From the NCBI GenBank assembly GCA_037176885.1, contig JAWWNJ010000046.1, positions 868,001 to 932,000 of the forward strand: 64,000 nt of DNA, in the 5' to 3' direction. This DNA comes from Favolaschia claudopus. Taxonomy: Eukaryota; Basidiomycota; Agaricomycetes; Agaricales; Mycenaceae. Of this stretch, positions 24,061 through 34,724 are shown one piece after another. Position 1 is the first letter of the stretch. Each line of letters begins with the position of its first letter. The notes beneath the pieces were generated by a model. It searched no databases. It saw only the letters and a program-made list of their open reading frames with translations, and was not told the DNA's origin. The position numbers were made by a program, and so were the translations under genes.

Positions 24061-27000
24061 TCATACTCCAGGGACGGTGAAGTCAGGTAGGTCGGGCCAA
24101 TTCCCAATTCCTGCGGGGTCGCCACCAATACGAACCCAAGCCGAATGCGAGGGAGTTGGTCCGTCTAGAATGAACAACTGATGCCATCCCGGCGGCGAAA
24201 TGAACGCGTTGGGAGGCGCCGTAATTGTGCAAGTGTTGCGGAAGCAGCTGAAGGCAGGGAAGATGGTTCGGCTTCCCATAGTATTTCCGTGAGTGGAAGA
24301 CGTCGCTGAGCAAACTCTCGTGAGACGCCCAAAATCAAACCATTTCAGATCAACTTGCCTGCAATGAGAGAAACCCTCATCGTTGATGTTGTACCGTGGT
24401 GAAGCATGACCGTGATGCTGTGTTTACTGCCATATGCCCAGTCGGTGTGCGTGATGTTGAAAGAAGGCTGGGTGCGGCCTTCTGCTAGATATGGTGGAAT
24501 GTAAACCTGAAAAGGGTTGTTGGTCCGCGATCTCATAAAGAAAAAGTCGCTCGCAAACCTCAACTCTGAATTCTTCCGGATTTAGTCCGTCTAGAAATCG
24601 CGTGGAACACCGTTCATCAACTGAATGAGTCCAGTAGGAACAAACCTCACCTTCTGGGTCTGAACCTGATATCAAAACTCGACCATCGGGCAACAGAATC
24701 GCCTATCGAAATGAACGAAGTTCAGCAGAGGATCTGATCCGAGAACGCACTTCCGAATGGTATAGACGTCCAACGATAGTTGTATTCAAGATTGAGATTC
24801 GCTGGTTAAACGGCTTCGACGGATCATACAAGAGAGCACCAAAATTGGGATTCCGGGCAAGGCCGAATCCTGCCATTCCTTGAACCGCACCATTAGCTAT
24901 GAAGAATGTCCCGTCGGGAAGGGTAGCAATGCAAGGCATCACGCGCGGAGAGGGCTTGGTTTCGAAAATGCAGCGATTAGATTGGGCTAATGTTTAAAAA
25001 AGGAGCGCACCATTCTTTCTAATGCCCAAGTGGCATTCTCTGTTTCGGGTTTGATGGTAAGGCAATTGTCGAGTGCGATCCCCGCTCCTGGAGAGCTTCC
25101 ACCACAGACCAAAACCTCCAAAGGCGCAGTATAGGGAGCATGCTGGGGGAACATGACGGCCGCACCCTCAAGTGGATACGTCCGTCCGCCGAGAACTGTG
25201 TCGGTTAGTGTGATACTAAACGCAAAACATTACTGGGCACCCACAGTCATTGACCGAAGCTGGTAGATTTGGGAGTATCGTTATAGTGTCAAAAGTGCTG
25301 GCCGAGATGATACGCGCCTCGTTGTAATAAACTATGGAAGGCGGATCCTGAGCGTGAGCTAAAAGAAAAAAAAAAGTAGGCGACACAACCGACTTACCAA
25401 CGAAGAGATTACCGCTGGGGAGCACAAATACAAATGGATATAAATTATTAGGATCCGTGCGGTTCAGCCAATCCAAGAATATCACGGTGTCGCCTCCCTC
25501 GGGGGTGGGGAGGATTTCTACATTAGGTTCGGGGGACGCGTTGGAACCCGTTTCTCCGCCAATGACCATGACAGTGCCGTTGGGAAGCATGGCAGCAGCT
25601 ATTTTTCGGAGCAAATTTAGGAAGATAAACAGATGGTTAAGTTGATTATCTCGAACTTACTTGGATACCATCGTTGGCGTTGCAAGTGGAGCTCCTCGAA
25701 ATTCTCCTGCCAATCGTTTGTCCCATTAACGCCTGCGGATCCATCGGGGGTGTAAAGCCGCACGCCCTTCGTCGAATCAAGCGACCAGCCCCCAACGTTG
25801 AGCTGCCGACCTCCTTTGTCCGGTAGAGTAATGCTACCGGAACAGAATATATCGGACTTGACATGCATTTCTCGCCATGTAGCAGAGAAATTACTGGTCA
25901 AACTCAAGTCTAATTCATATGCTCCAGTAGTATTGGTGAACCTAGAAGATTGTCGATTGTCAAATCTTGAAGAGAAGTTGGTGGATTTGCGTATGCGTAC
26001 TCAGATGTACCGCTTTTCTCGAGGAACGTAACTTTGTTGTTAATGCCCACTGTGGTAATCAGCGGAACCACCACTCTAAATAAACCTCTGCCATCAGCTA
26101 TAACACAAAGTCAAAATCAAAACAAACGAACCCTGGAACTAGAAGAATAAACGATCAGCGCAGCTCCGTACAAATGTCATTCGATGAACTGAACATACCT
26201 AGGAACTAAATCGGAAGTTTGAACACGATGAAAGAATATAGAATAATGATGAGAACTCGCCTCATATCGACCGGTAATTTTCGGCGTATGCCAGACATGG
26301 CTCGGCCCAGTCCAGATGTAATACTGAATAGTCCCTCCCCCACCACACAAATGGATTGGGTCCCCGGAGCAGGCTATATTGCAAGATTCGGCGGGTTGCA
26401 AAGTAACTCCACTTGCGGTAACGTCCGAGACATCACCGCAGACTACGAATTCAACTTTGAGCAGGAGATTTTTGCTGGACCCGCTAAACAGCTAAACAAA
26501 CTCACAGCATTGAAACCCTGCCATTGTCAGTGTCAGAATAGTTCAATTGTTATCGAGAAGAAAAGCGGAATCAAGCCATCTCACCGAATTCCATTCCACC
26601 AGCGGTATATCCAAATGCATGACATTGGTCGAGGCAAGCGGAAGCCGAATTGTTGTTCGTATTGTCGATTTGCCAAGGAAAAACGCGGGCACCGACTGCG
26701 TCTCTGAATTACCAGGAGAAGATTCATGATTGAGTGTACATATCTGAACTTGCAACGGTTTCACAACGTTACGTACGCGAGACAACCCTGGTACGACCAA
26801 TCGCCCAGACTCGAGTTTTGCGGAACGGGAACGGGGAGAATGGTAATATTTGGCGAGGTCGAATATATTGAGAGCCTGTTTCCGGCACCACACTTGAGAG
26901 GAGAGAATTATTTTCAATGAATGATGACTTGAGTGAGGTCTAGATAACAACAAATCGTACGTACCGCTTGGCTGTTTGAATGAATCAATCAAAGGACGGT

Positions 27001-28859
27001 AAGTTTCAGACATGATATGATAATTAGGGGCTTCAGTTGAACTGACGTTGAATTCCCGCCGCAGGCGAGGTTACAGTCGGAGTTCGGCGCAGGGACTGCG
27101 CCGTCTATCAATTCATTGCCGCAAACTAGACAGAGAAAAAAATCATTAGTGCCAAAAAATCCGCATTCGACATCGTCTGATTATTCCGTATACGTACAGC
27201 ACTGTGTCTATAGAAATAGAAGATGGTACAGGTAAGTAAAAACCACATGCAAAAAAGCTGAATATCATGAATTAATCTCACCGAAAATTCGCCGCCCGCA
27301 ATTGTGAAGTTCTGAGCATCGCAGGTAGAAACACAAGATTCCATGGTCATGTTGACATTGTCGATCTCGACTGTGAGAACCCGTCCGTTGGCGTTGTCGC
27401 TGTAAATTATAAAGGTAGATGGTCAGATCTGCTTGATCAAATGTAAGTATAAGCGAGACTAGAACTCACACAAAACATCCGACGTAGGCCCAGGGAGTAG
27501 GAAGATCGGTTGCTATAGCTGTGGCCCCGCCTCCGCCTCCGCCTCCACCACCCACGGGCGGCGGCGCAGGAAGATCGTCTCCGGTGTAGTTGAACACAGT
27601 TAACCTGTTAGGGCCTCCGCAACTAGAACTTATCTTAAGTAACCGTGGAATTTTCTGATCGTGAACCGAGTGGCCAGAAACACATACAACTCGGAACTAT
27701 TCCCTGCGCAAGGCATGTTGCAGTCTGCGAGCATGACCGGAGCGCCACCATTGCCGATGGCTAATCCGCAAACTTTTTTTTTTTTTTGCTCTGTCAGTAC
27801 AATGGAATATTCGAATGAATGAACGGGATCGGCTTACAGCATTCGTCAGCGAATTCGGTACCTGGGCCGGCGAATGTCATCAATCAAGAGAGATACCATC
27901 GATACAGACGAGACGAGAGGAACATACCGGAGAAGGGCATCCCGGCATCGAAGCACGCTGCAGTGCAAGTCTCCAACGAAACTTCACCACTGTCCACGTT
28001 GACTTCGTTTGGAAGCGCGCGTCCCTGGCCATCCACATTATCACTTGCGAGATGTAAGTAAATGAAAACAGGCATTATACACTGCGAAACTGAAACCTAC
28101 CTGTAACAGCCGAGAGAGACCCATTTTCCTATGGAAGACGGTATCGTGGGAGGCGGAGGTGGTGCCGCGCCGCTGTTGAATAAATTGAGACGTCCGGCCC
28201 CACCGCATAATTCAGCAGGGGATCCCGTGCACGCTAGGTCACAATCGGTGTCTGCGGCCTTGGTTGCGCCGTTTTCGATAAAATTATCGCAATCTGGACG
28301 GTGATAGGTGAACAGGGATTCATAAAGAGGGAGAAGTCGAAAAACGTACAGCACTCTTGCTTTAATATAATACAGCACAAATGTCAAATAAATTGAACGA
28401 TGATTCAACAAGGAGCCGAAAACGACACACCATGAACTCCACTCCTGCGAAGATGAATTGTCTGGCATCGCAAAACGCGATACAGTTCTGGAAATCATTC
28501 AGTGTCGGCTGGAATTGCGCAGAATTTCCATTAACTTACCTCTACAGTCATATTTGCCGTGTCAGTAAAAGTTGCCCCAGTTAGGGTCCGTGCGCCGGTA
28601 TTATCGCTGGATGTTCGGGGAATTTGGTCAGCGTACGAGGAACGAAACTGCAAAATATGGACTCACGTGTAGCATCCTACAGAAGACCAATTGCCTGGAA
28701 GTGTGGCGGGGATGGATTGTCGACGTTCGGGGTTTGCGAGAGTTTCGCGGAAAGACAGCTGCTCAGAGCGTCAATATTGAGAGCGTAAGAGGCAGTTTGG
28801 AGGCGAACGAAGGCTAGTGACAGGCTAAGATATCGACGCCTGCCATGCGATAGGGTCAT
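24061..28859 (-). CDS. Secreted copper radical oxidase (glyoxal oxidase type) with four WSC domains
   Basis: Many-exon minus-strand gene. The proposed ATG at 28859 opens a signal-like segment (YLSLSLAFVRLQTASYA), but its splice to the first WSC is uncertain. Four WSC modules follow, at about 28.70-28.18, 28.13-27.59, 27.49-26.85 and 26.80-26.32 kb. They are recognised by NWSSVGCYT, WVSLGCYR and YVGCF starts and by CDLACTGSPAELCGG and CNIACSGDPIHLCGGG ends. The catalytic part then reads SDIFCSGSITLPD (cysteine of the Cys-Tyr cofactor), TYPLEGAAVMFPQ...APYTAPL, RLYHSEAILLPDGRVL and the DUF1929 end GWHQLFILDGPTPSHS...FTVPGV. Such enzymes oxidise aldehydes to acids and release hydrogen peroxide outside the cell, and multi-WSC forms are known from wood-decay fungi. 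WSC modules probably bind cell wall or plant glycans. It is convergent with the J-domain gene. Confidence 0.85.
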
Positions 28860-29852
28860 CTTTGGCGACACGCAACTCGGAGGCGAGTTGACTGGGTTCT
28901 CAAAAATTCGAAACCTTTATAGCTTGGGCCTCGATCCGTCGTTTCAAAATTGGGAGTAGTCGTGTGAGGTGCTTGAGACAGGCTTGTGCATAAACGTCCG
29001 TTTTGAGCCTGGGGCGACCAATCATACGCGTCGAGGCGGCGGCCGCTAATTGAAGAATGGTGTCGAGGCTAGCTGGCACAAGGAACAAACAGAATCAAGA
29101 GATAGGACAACTGAGTTTCGACATTCTGGTCTCGGAAATGGGACGCAACTTTACCCGGAATGCCGATGGAAAGTGGTGCAAAAAATGTACATGGAAGTTG
29201 ATGGAAGAAGACTGGAAGCCGCTTTCGGCGATCAGAAGAGCTCGACCAAATACACAATAACACTATCGTTCAATTTGTCAAAGCTGGTTCAACATCTCCC
29301 ACGCAAGAGCGCGGAGGACGACTGAGCTGTCCACAAATTATTCCAAAATATAGCAGTTCATGCAGACAAAATCCATAATTTGTATTGAGACTGTGCCGTG
29401 ATCGCCTCGATTTATCTATTTTACCTCATACAAGGTGGTGCCTGGGTTAGGATGCGGTCAAAAATACATGTCTGTCTAACTATTTAGATATCAACAAGTC
29501 ACCGTCAATGACGTTTGCTTGACAGTATGTGGATTCTGTCCGTGGCGAGACACGGAGGTTCAACTCAAGATGATTCAACAGTCAGAATTCGGCCCTGTGT
29601 TCCTGGATTGTGATTTTCCCGATTCGAAGGTCGGAATGTGAATGTATTCAACTGAGTGTCCAATTGGCTGGTTCCGTCCAATGCGGAATTCGGAATGCGA
29701 GCAGGGCAAGCCGAACTTTTCGCGTTCAAGGGTGAATTTATAGAATGTCCAATAGCAGGCCAAATATATCTGCACTATACATACATACAACTACGTACAT
29801 CCGCGCTAAGTGTGAAATATCCTCCAGCAGCCTAGATGGTTTAATCTGATAT
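28860..29852. other. Intergenic, 1 kb
   Basis: No supported gene between the oxidase start and the 3' end of the F-box-like gene. A plus-strand frame at 29050-29325 has no family signal. Confidence 0.5.
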
Positions 29853-31241
29853 TCACAACTCACTGTCGGATGGGTCAAAAGTGAATATGTCCCCCAATGA
29901 AGGAGTTCCCGTGGTGGGCGCCGAGTACAATCCATCTTTTCGCTTCGCAAAAAATACAACAGGGCCCCGGGAAGACGGCATCGGATCCACGTAGACCATT
30001 TCCAAGGTTGGTAACAGGGAAGGGAGATCGTACAACAACCGGTGAGAAAAATCCCCAGCCATCGACCGCTCAATCTTCAGCCACTTCAATCTCTGCATAG
30101 CTTGATGCTCGAGAATAGTCCGAAAATGCTTCGCGAGAACCGGCGTATCAACAAGGACGAGGCGGCGGAGGTGGCATGAAGATCGATCTAAAAGAGACAA
30201 GAGGGGAAAGGGAAGGAAGTCGTTGGTTTCTCCGACAATCGCGAGGGAAACGAGGTGTGGCAGCTGAACGTAGGAAAGAAAGTGGATGACCGGAATGTTT
30301 GCGCCCTCGTGGCGTTCAAGCAGCAGACACTTGAGATTATGGACAAAGAGGCTCGGGGAATGTGCAATCAGCTCAGTTGCTCCAATCGTCAGATCAACAT
30401 CCCGAAGCCGGGGCGCATGCGCGAGAATCCGGAGACTCTTGAAGAGGTCAATTGGACCGATGGCAAGTCGCGTCAACTGTGACCAAGGTACATTGGGCAA
30501 TGTGTCTCCAAAGAAATAAAACCCAGAAAGGTGTGGTGCAATTCCGGACAGTGAGGAAACCCACTCCCAAGCGAGGGCTCCGGGAGGAACGGAAACAATC
30601 AGAGTCGTGAGGCGGTTCGCAGTCACTTCTCCTCTGAATGCAGGGAATACACCGCCGAGCCGACGATCATTAGAGAGCTGACCATCGATGACCGGCGGCT
30701 GGATGTCGATCGCCAAATATTGAATCCGACACATATTTTTCGAAATGAGCGCGATCGCCTCATCCAACCACACAGGAAGACAATCCTGGGCGGCGGAAAG
30801 CTGGATGTTCACAGAATACGGATAAGATCGCGAGAGACAGATTCTCTCGAAGGTGAGGTTCCATCCCGGCTTGACATCCAGTACGAGATTGGTCCACAGA
30901 GCCGGAGTCGACAATGCCGCCTCCCGCCAATGCCGCGACACGCTGCAAAGCATCAAAGCCTTGGAACGAGAATCGAAACTTTCTCCTTCATGCACGAAAA
31001 AGTGAAATATGAGTGCGAGAATATCCTGTGGCAATCGCCTTGCAGGCGATAACATGTCACGGATACGCTGCATCACATCTCTGATAATGTCCAGCGAATC
31101 TGCGAGTCGGAGACTGCTCGTTGGAGCATTTAATGCCACCTTGCCCTCCAGTTCGTGGAGAAAGCATCGAAACATGTTGGCCTCTTCCAGAGAGCTAGGG
31201 CCCCAGTTAGAGGAAGGAGCAGCTTGTAAGCGTCTAAGCAT
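29853..31241 (-). CDS. F-box-like protein (462 aa)
   Basis: ATG at 31241 (MLRRLQAAP) to a stop at 29853, uninterrupted. Residues about 45-65 are a helix, followed by the F-box-like core RLPQDILALIFHFFV near residues 67-82 and SRHWREAALSTPALWTNL, the hallmark of agaricomycete F-box-like proteins. The remainder is leucine-rich and repeat-like. An upstream non-coding exon and intron (donor GTGAGT near 31304, acceptor just before 31255) are suggested by the sequence. A TATAAA at 31411-31416 sits at the right distance for that leader. It forms a head-to-head pair with the F-box-like gene at 32004. Confidence 0.8.
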   Translation of the reverse strand: MLRRLQAAPSSNWGPSSLEEANMFRCFLHELEGKVALNAPTSSLRLADSLDIIRDVMQRIRDMLSPARRLPQDILALIFHFFVHEGESFDSRSKALMLCSVSRHWREAALSTPALWTNLVLDVKPGWNLTFERICLSRSYPYSVNIQLSAAQDCLPVWLDEAIALISKNMCRIQYLAIDIQPPVIDGQLSNDRRLGGVFPAFRGEVTANRLTTLIVSVPPGALAWEWVSSLSGIAPHLSGFYFFGDTLPNVPWSQLTRLAIGPIDLFKSLRILAHAPRLRDVDLTIGATELIAHSPSLFVHNLKCLLLERHEGANIPVIHFLSYVQLPHLVSLAIVGETNDFLPFPLLSLLDRSSCHLRRLVLVDTPVLAKHFRTILEHQAMQRLKWLKIERSMAGDFSHRLLYDLPSLLPTLEMVYVDPMPSSRGPVVFFAKRKDGLYSAPTTGTPSLGDIFTFDPSDSEL

Positions 31242-32003
31242 TTCCAGGTTCTGAGATGGATGAATGGAAGCAAACTGAGCGGCAGGCTAAAACCACTCAC
31301 ATTGTTTCGAGAATCCAGATATGTGTGCCTTGTGAGTGTTTTTTTTTTCTTCGGAAGATGAGAGTAGAGAACAAGAAAAGACGGTGGCATTCTGACGCGC
31401 CGTGAATGGATTTTATAGGCTCGCGCCGCTCGTGATCCGAATGGCGGGCAAGGTCACAACTTGAACAAAGCCTTCGTGTCCAGCCACTGCCTTAGATTTG
31501 AAAGGCACTCCTCCAAAGGACTGGTTATAGAACCAAACTTGGACCGAATTCAGAGAAAGAGTAGCTAAGAAGGCACTTAGCAAGAACAAAGCACCCAGAA
31601 CAGTGGCCGAATCAGTATATATTCGAGGATGGATTGGGCTCAAGTATCGGCAAGCAGCATATGATACACCTTTGACATTAGATACTTAGTCAGAAGAACG
31701 CTGGAGCTTTCTCCGAGCTAAAAGCTGGACCAGATTCCGTCAAGATGAAGGACCAACATAGTGACCATCAAACTGTCACGCTGCTACGACATCACGCAAA
31801 CAGTGATACTACAGTGCTGGCAGTCAGTGACTCAACTTTTTGGCCTTGGCCGTCACGGTCGCGCTGAATTAGTTGTCCTTCAAGTGTGGCGGCCGTGTGA
31901 GGGTACTGGCAGATATCTAGGAAGCAAACTTGAATGCCTGATTCTGATAAAGTTCTCTCAATTTTTCTACTTTTCCCGCCAGCACTGACTCGAATTGACG
32001 CAG
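31242..32003. promoter_or_regulatory. Bidirectional intergenic region between two F-box-like genes
   Basis: About 760 bases separating divergent starts. It contains a TATAAA box on the minus strand at 31411-31416 and a likely 5' leader intron of the left gene. No protein gene is supported inside. Confidence 0.5.
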
Positions 32004-33149
32004 ATGAGGCTCACTGGCATGAGCCTCAGCGACTCGGACGAATCGCAGTCGCTGGTCGGTCATCAAACTCCAGAATCGATGCAGAGCGTCGACATTTTGG
32101 CTCACAACGACGCCCGTCCGGGCTCTGGAATCTCATCCTTGCCGCCAGAAATCATCGCAGAAATCTTTACACATTTCCTCCTCATCGATGGGCCGGCATA
32201 TCCTCCAATTTCCGGCATCTTCTCTCCCCAACTTCTATGCGAAGTCTGTTCCCTTTGGCGGCAGATTGCGCTTTCCACGCCATGGCTTTGGGAAGTCATC
32301 CAGCTCGAGATTCGGCCGGACGAGAGCCCCACCTCGGCGAAAAAGAAACTCGGTGCTCTGAACCTTTGGCTATCGCGCTCAGGAACGCGCCCGCTCACCA
32401 TTTGGCTTCACTACATCCATCCTCACGGCCAGCTTGAACCGCGACTATTCAAGGTCCTTTCAGATTTCCTTCGCGCCATCGTCCACCACTGTCATCGCTG
32501 GGAATACATGGAGATCATCCTCCCTTTCCAAATTCTGTACGACATTCAGGGGGACATGCCCCTGCTGAAACGTCTCGTGTTCGGGCCAAGTGAGCTCCCA
32601 GATCAGGACGAAATCGAGGAGATGCCCTCACAGGCGGAGCTGTTCTCCGCCGCCCCGCAGCTCACGCATGTTGTACTCTCGGAGAGCTTCGTCCCGTCCA
32701 TGATCCGTCTACCTTGGTCGCAATTGACAACTCTGGAAGGCCTCTGCCTTTACGACCATGAATGTGCAGAGATCTTGCGCCACACGTGCAACCTTGTCCA
32801 TTTCACTGCGGCACTAGTATGCGATTTCGATCCTCATCTGACAGAGGAGATCACGCTCATCCATCTTGTCGACCTGATTCTATCTGTGAAGTCAAGCTGG
32901 GAAGGGAACGACATAGCACACCTTCTACACAGCTTGAGAGTCCCTGCGCTCCGGATCCTTGACCTTCCTGAGCCGTTTGTGTCTGGCGGCGACCCTCGTG
33001 GAACAATTGAAGAATTGATTTCGCGCTCCGGATGTGATTTGTGGGAGATTCGAATACGCGAGGCGTCGATGGCTGAAACTGTGTACCGACACACCTTTCC
33101 CTCCATTGCTACTCTAACGATCGAAACACGTCATGTAGGTTTGGTATAG
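32004..33149 (+). CDS. F-box-like protein (381 aa), paralogue of the one at 62-63 kb
   Basis: Start taken at the ATG at 32004 (MRLTGMSLSDSDESQS). The sequence before it resembles a splice acceptor (GACGCAG), so a further 5' exon may exist. F-box-like core SLPPEIIAEIFTHFL at about residues 45-60, then LCEVCSLWRQIALSTPWLWEVI. The distal half shares blocks with the 62-63 kb gene: HCHRWEY, GDMPLL/GEMPLL, LPWSQLTTLEGLCLYDHEC against FPWSQITHLDAHCLYEHEC, and YRHTFP against YRDVFP. The two are therefore paralogues of one subfamily, probably substrate adaptors of SCF-type ligases. No intron is seen in the body. Confidence 0.82.
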   Translation: MRLTGMSLSDSDESQSLVGHQTPESMQSVDILAHNDARPGSGISSLPPEIIAEIFTHFLLIDGPAYPPISGIFSPQLLCEVCSLWRQIALSTPWLWEVIQLEIRPDESPTSAKKKLGALNLWLSRSGTRPLTIWLHYIHPHGQLEPRLFKVLSDFLRAIVHHCHRWEYMEIILPFQILYDIQGDMPLLKRLVFGPSELPDQDEIEEMPSQAELFSAAPQLTHVVLSESFVPSMIRLPWSQLTTLEGLCLYDHECAEILRHTCNLVHFTAALVCDFDPHLTEEITLIHLVDLILSVKSSWEGNDIAHLLHSLRVPALRILDLPEPFVSGGDPRGTIEELISRSGCDLWEIRIREASMAETVYRHTFPSIATLTIETRHVGLV

Positions 33150-33335
33150 GCCCATTGTTCACGAGATCTGAATAGATATTTGGCAGTAGATTCCTCTCTG
33201 AAGCAAATTGATCGATGGTATATTGGAACGACAAGCACAACCTTCTCAGTTTAATTTGCTTCCAAAGGCAACGTATGTGATCAATATTGATGCCCTCGTC
33301 TGATGATACAAACTGATATTACGACGCCCCAAAGC

Positions 33336-34655
33336 CTACCGCCCATACCTCGCCTTGATCTCCGTCTCCAAAAACTCCTCAATGGTGCTTATCTTCGCAC
33401 CAAGTGCCACGAGCTCAGGATTAGGAACAGGTGTATCCAAATAGAGCCCCGAGTTCTCTGCTAGGGCGGACCACTGGTCAAATGGCAGTTTAGTAGCCAA
33501 CCGTGAAGAGAAATTGATAACAGAAACGTACCATATCGTCCAGTTCAGCCAATCCTGAAGAGGGACCCGTGGTGAAAGTAACTTTCGCATTCAGGACTAT
33601 ACAGAAACATGATGAGCTGAAGTGTTATGGTAGATTGCGCAAGAACCTTTCGAAATCATCTCAGCCAATTCGCTATAAGTCATCCGACCATTGACAACGG
33701 GGTACGTCTTCCCATCGATCTCCTTGGTCGGGTCTTGGTAATTCTTGAGAAGAGCGAGAACCGCTGCGGCAACGTCGCGCTGAACCCAAACGAATGCTTG
33801 TAGCTGGTCTGCTTTGTATCTCGGCAAGGAAAGCAGATACCCGTGGCCGTCGTCCGTCTTTTTGAGCTGTCCGAATCTGTCAATGATGGTAGGCGTCAGT
33901 GAAAATCTTGCGAGACGAAGCGCAGAAGGAGATGCACTTCCAACAGTTCTCAAGGAATGCTGGGAGAAGAAGGGATGCATGTTTGACGCCCGAGGATGCC
34001 AGATATTCTCGTATTGTTTCTTTGTCTGAAGAGTTTACTTAATTATCACATCGTCCGTCTTTCAGTCGGAAAAGACTGACCGTCATACTGGATGATATTC
34101 GTATATTTGCCGCCGCTGATCCTGTTCAGACTGGGAAGAGAGCTTTACTTGGAAGTCAGTATCAAAGATTCGCTTGTGAAAATTCAAAATATACGAACGA
34201 GATGATGAGAAATTGGACGCCGGCTTCTTTGGCAGCATTTATTATATTTTTCCCTTGTGTTATTTCGTCTGTGCCCTCCACGTCCACGACAAAGATGGGG
34301 GTGGTAACCTGGTATGGGTCTCAAGTTAGTTCATTTCCTTACAAACTGCGCATTACGATCAGACTCGCCACGAAAGCGGCCTCGCTGCCTCTCAAGGCGG
34401 CGACGAGCTGAGATTTGTCCAGGGTATCAACTTGAACAACCTCAACTCCACGAGCTTTGAGTTCTTTTGAAGCTGCAGAGTTCGCATCCCGGGTGAAGGC
34501 TCGGGGAACAAAAGTTCCGTCTTGGAGCAATAGATCGATGACTCCGCTACCTAGTTCGGAAAAGTGAATACAGCTTCAAGAAGGATATTTTGATTCCCTG
34601 GAAACGTACCTTGGTCTCCGGTGGCGCCAAAGACGGAGACAATACGGGACGACAT
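33336..34655 (-). CDS. NmrA-like NAD(P)-binding (short-chain reductase-like) protein
   Basis: Exon 1 (34655-34610) encodes MSSRIVSVFGATGDQG across the splice, a classic glycine-rich dinucleotide-binding motif of NmrA/isoflavone-reductase-like proteins. Later exons contain RAFTRDANSAASKELKARGVEVVQVDTLD, TTPIFVVDVEGTDEITQGKNIINAAKEAGVQ, and REYLASSGVKHASLLLPAFLENCW spliced to FGQLKKTDDGHGYLLSLPRYKADQ and the VQRDVAAAVLALL region. The C-terminus ends IKARYGR. NmrA relatives are redox-sensing regulators or small-molecule reductases, and the substrate cannot be told from sequence. TATAAA at 34719-34724 lies about 65 bases upstream. Several introns were inferred from frame changes. Confidence 0.8.
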
Positions 34656-34718
34656 TTCAAAGTTGTAGCTGGAGATCGGACTTGGTTGAACTGAGGGATG
34701 CAAGGCAGCGAAGGGTAA

Positions 34719-34724
34719 TTTATA
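34719..34724 (-). promoter_or_regulatory. TATA box of the NmrA-like gene
   Basis: TATAAA on the minus strand, about 65 bases before the ATG at 34655. Confidence 0.5.

Noticed and set aside
34610..34655. Suspected frameshift in the GATGDQG motif of the NmrA-like gene
   Set aside because: On recounting the bases the frame is intact and splices in phase to the next exon.
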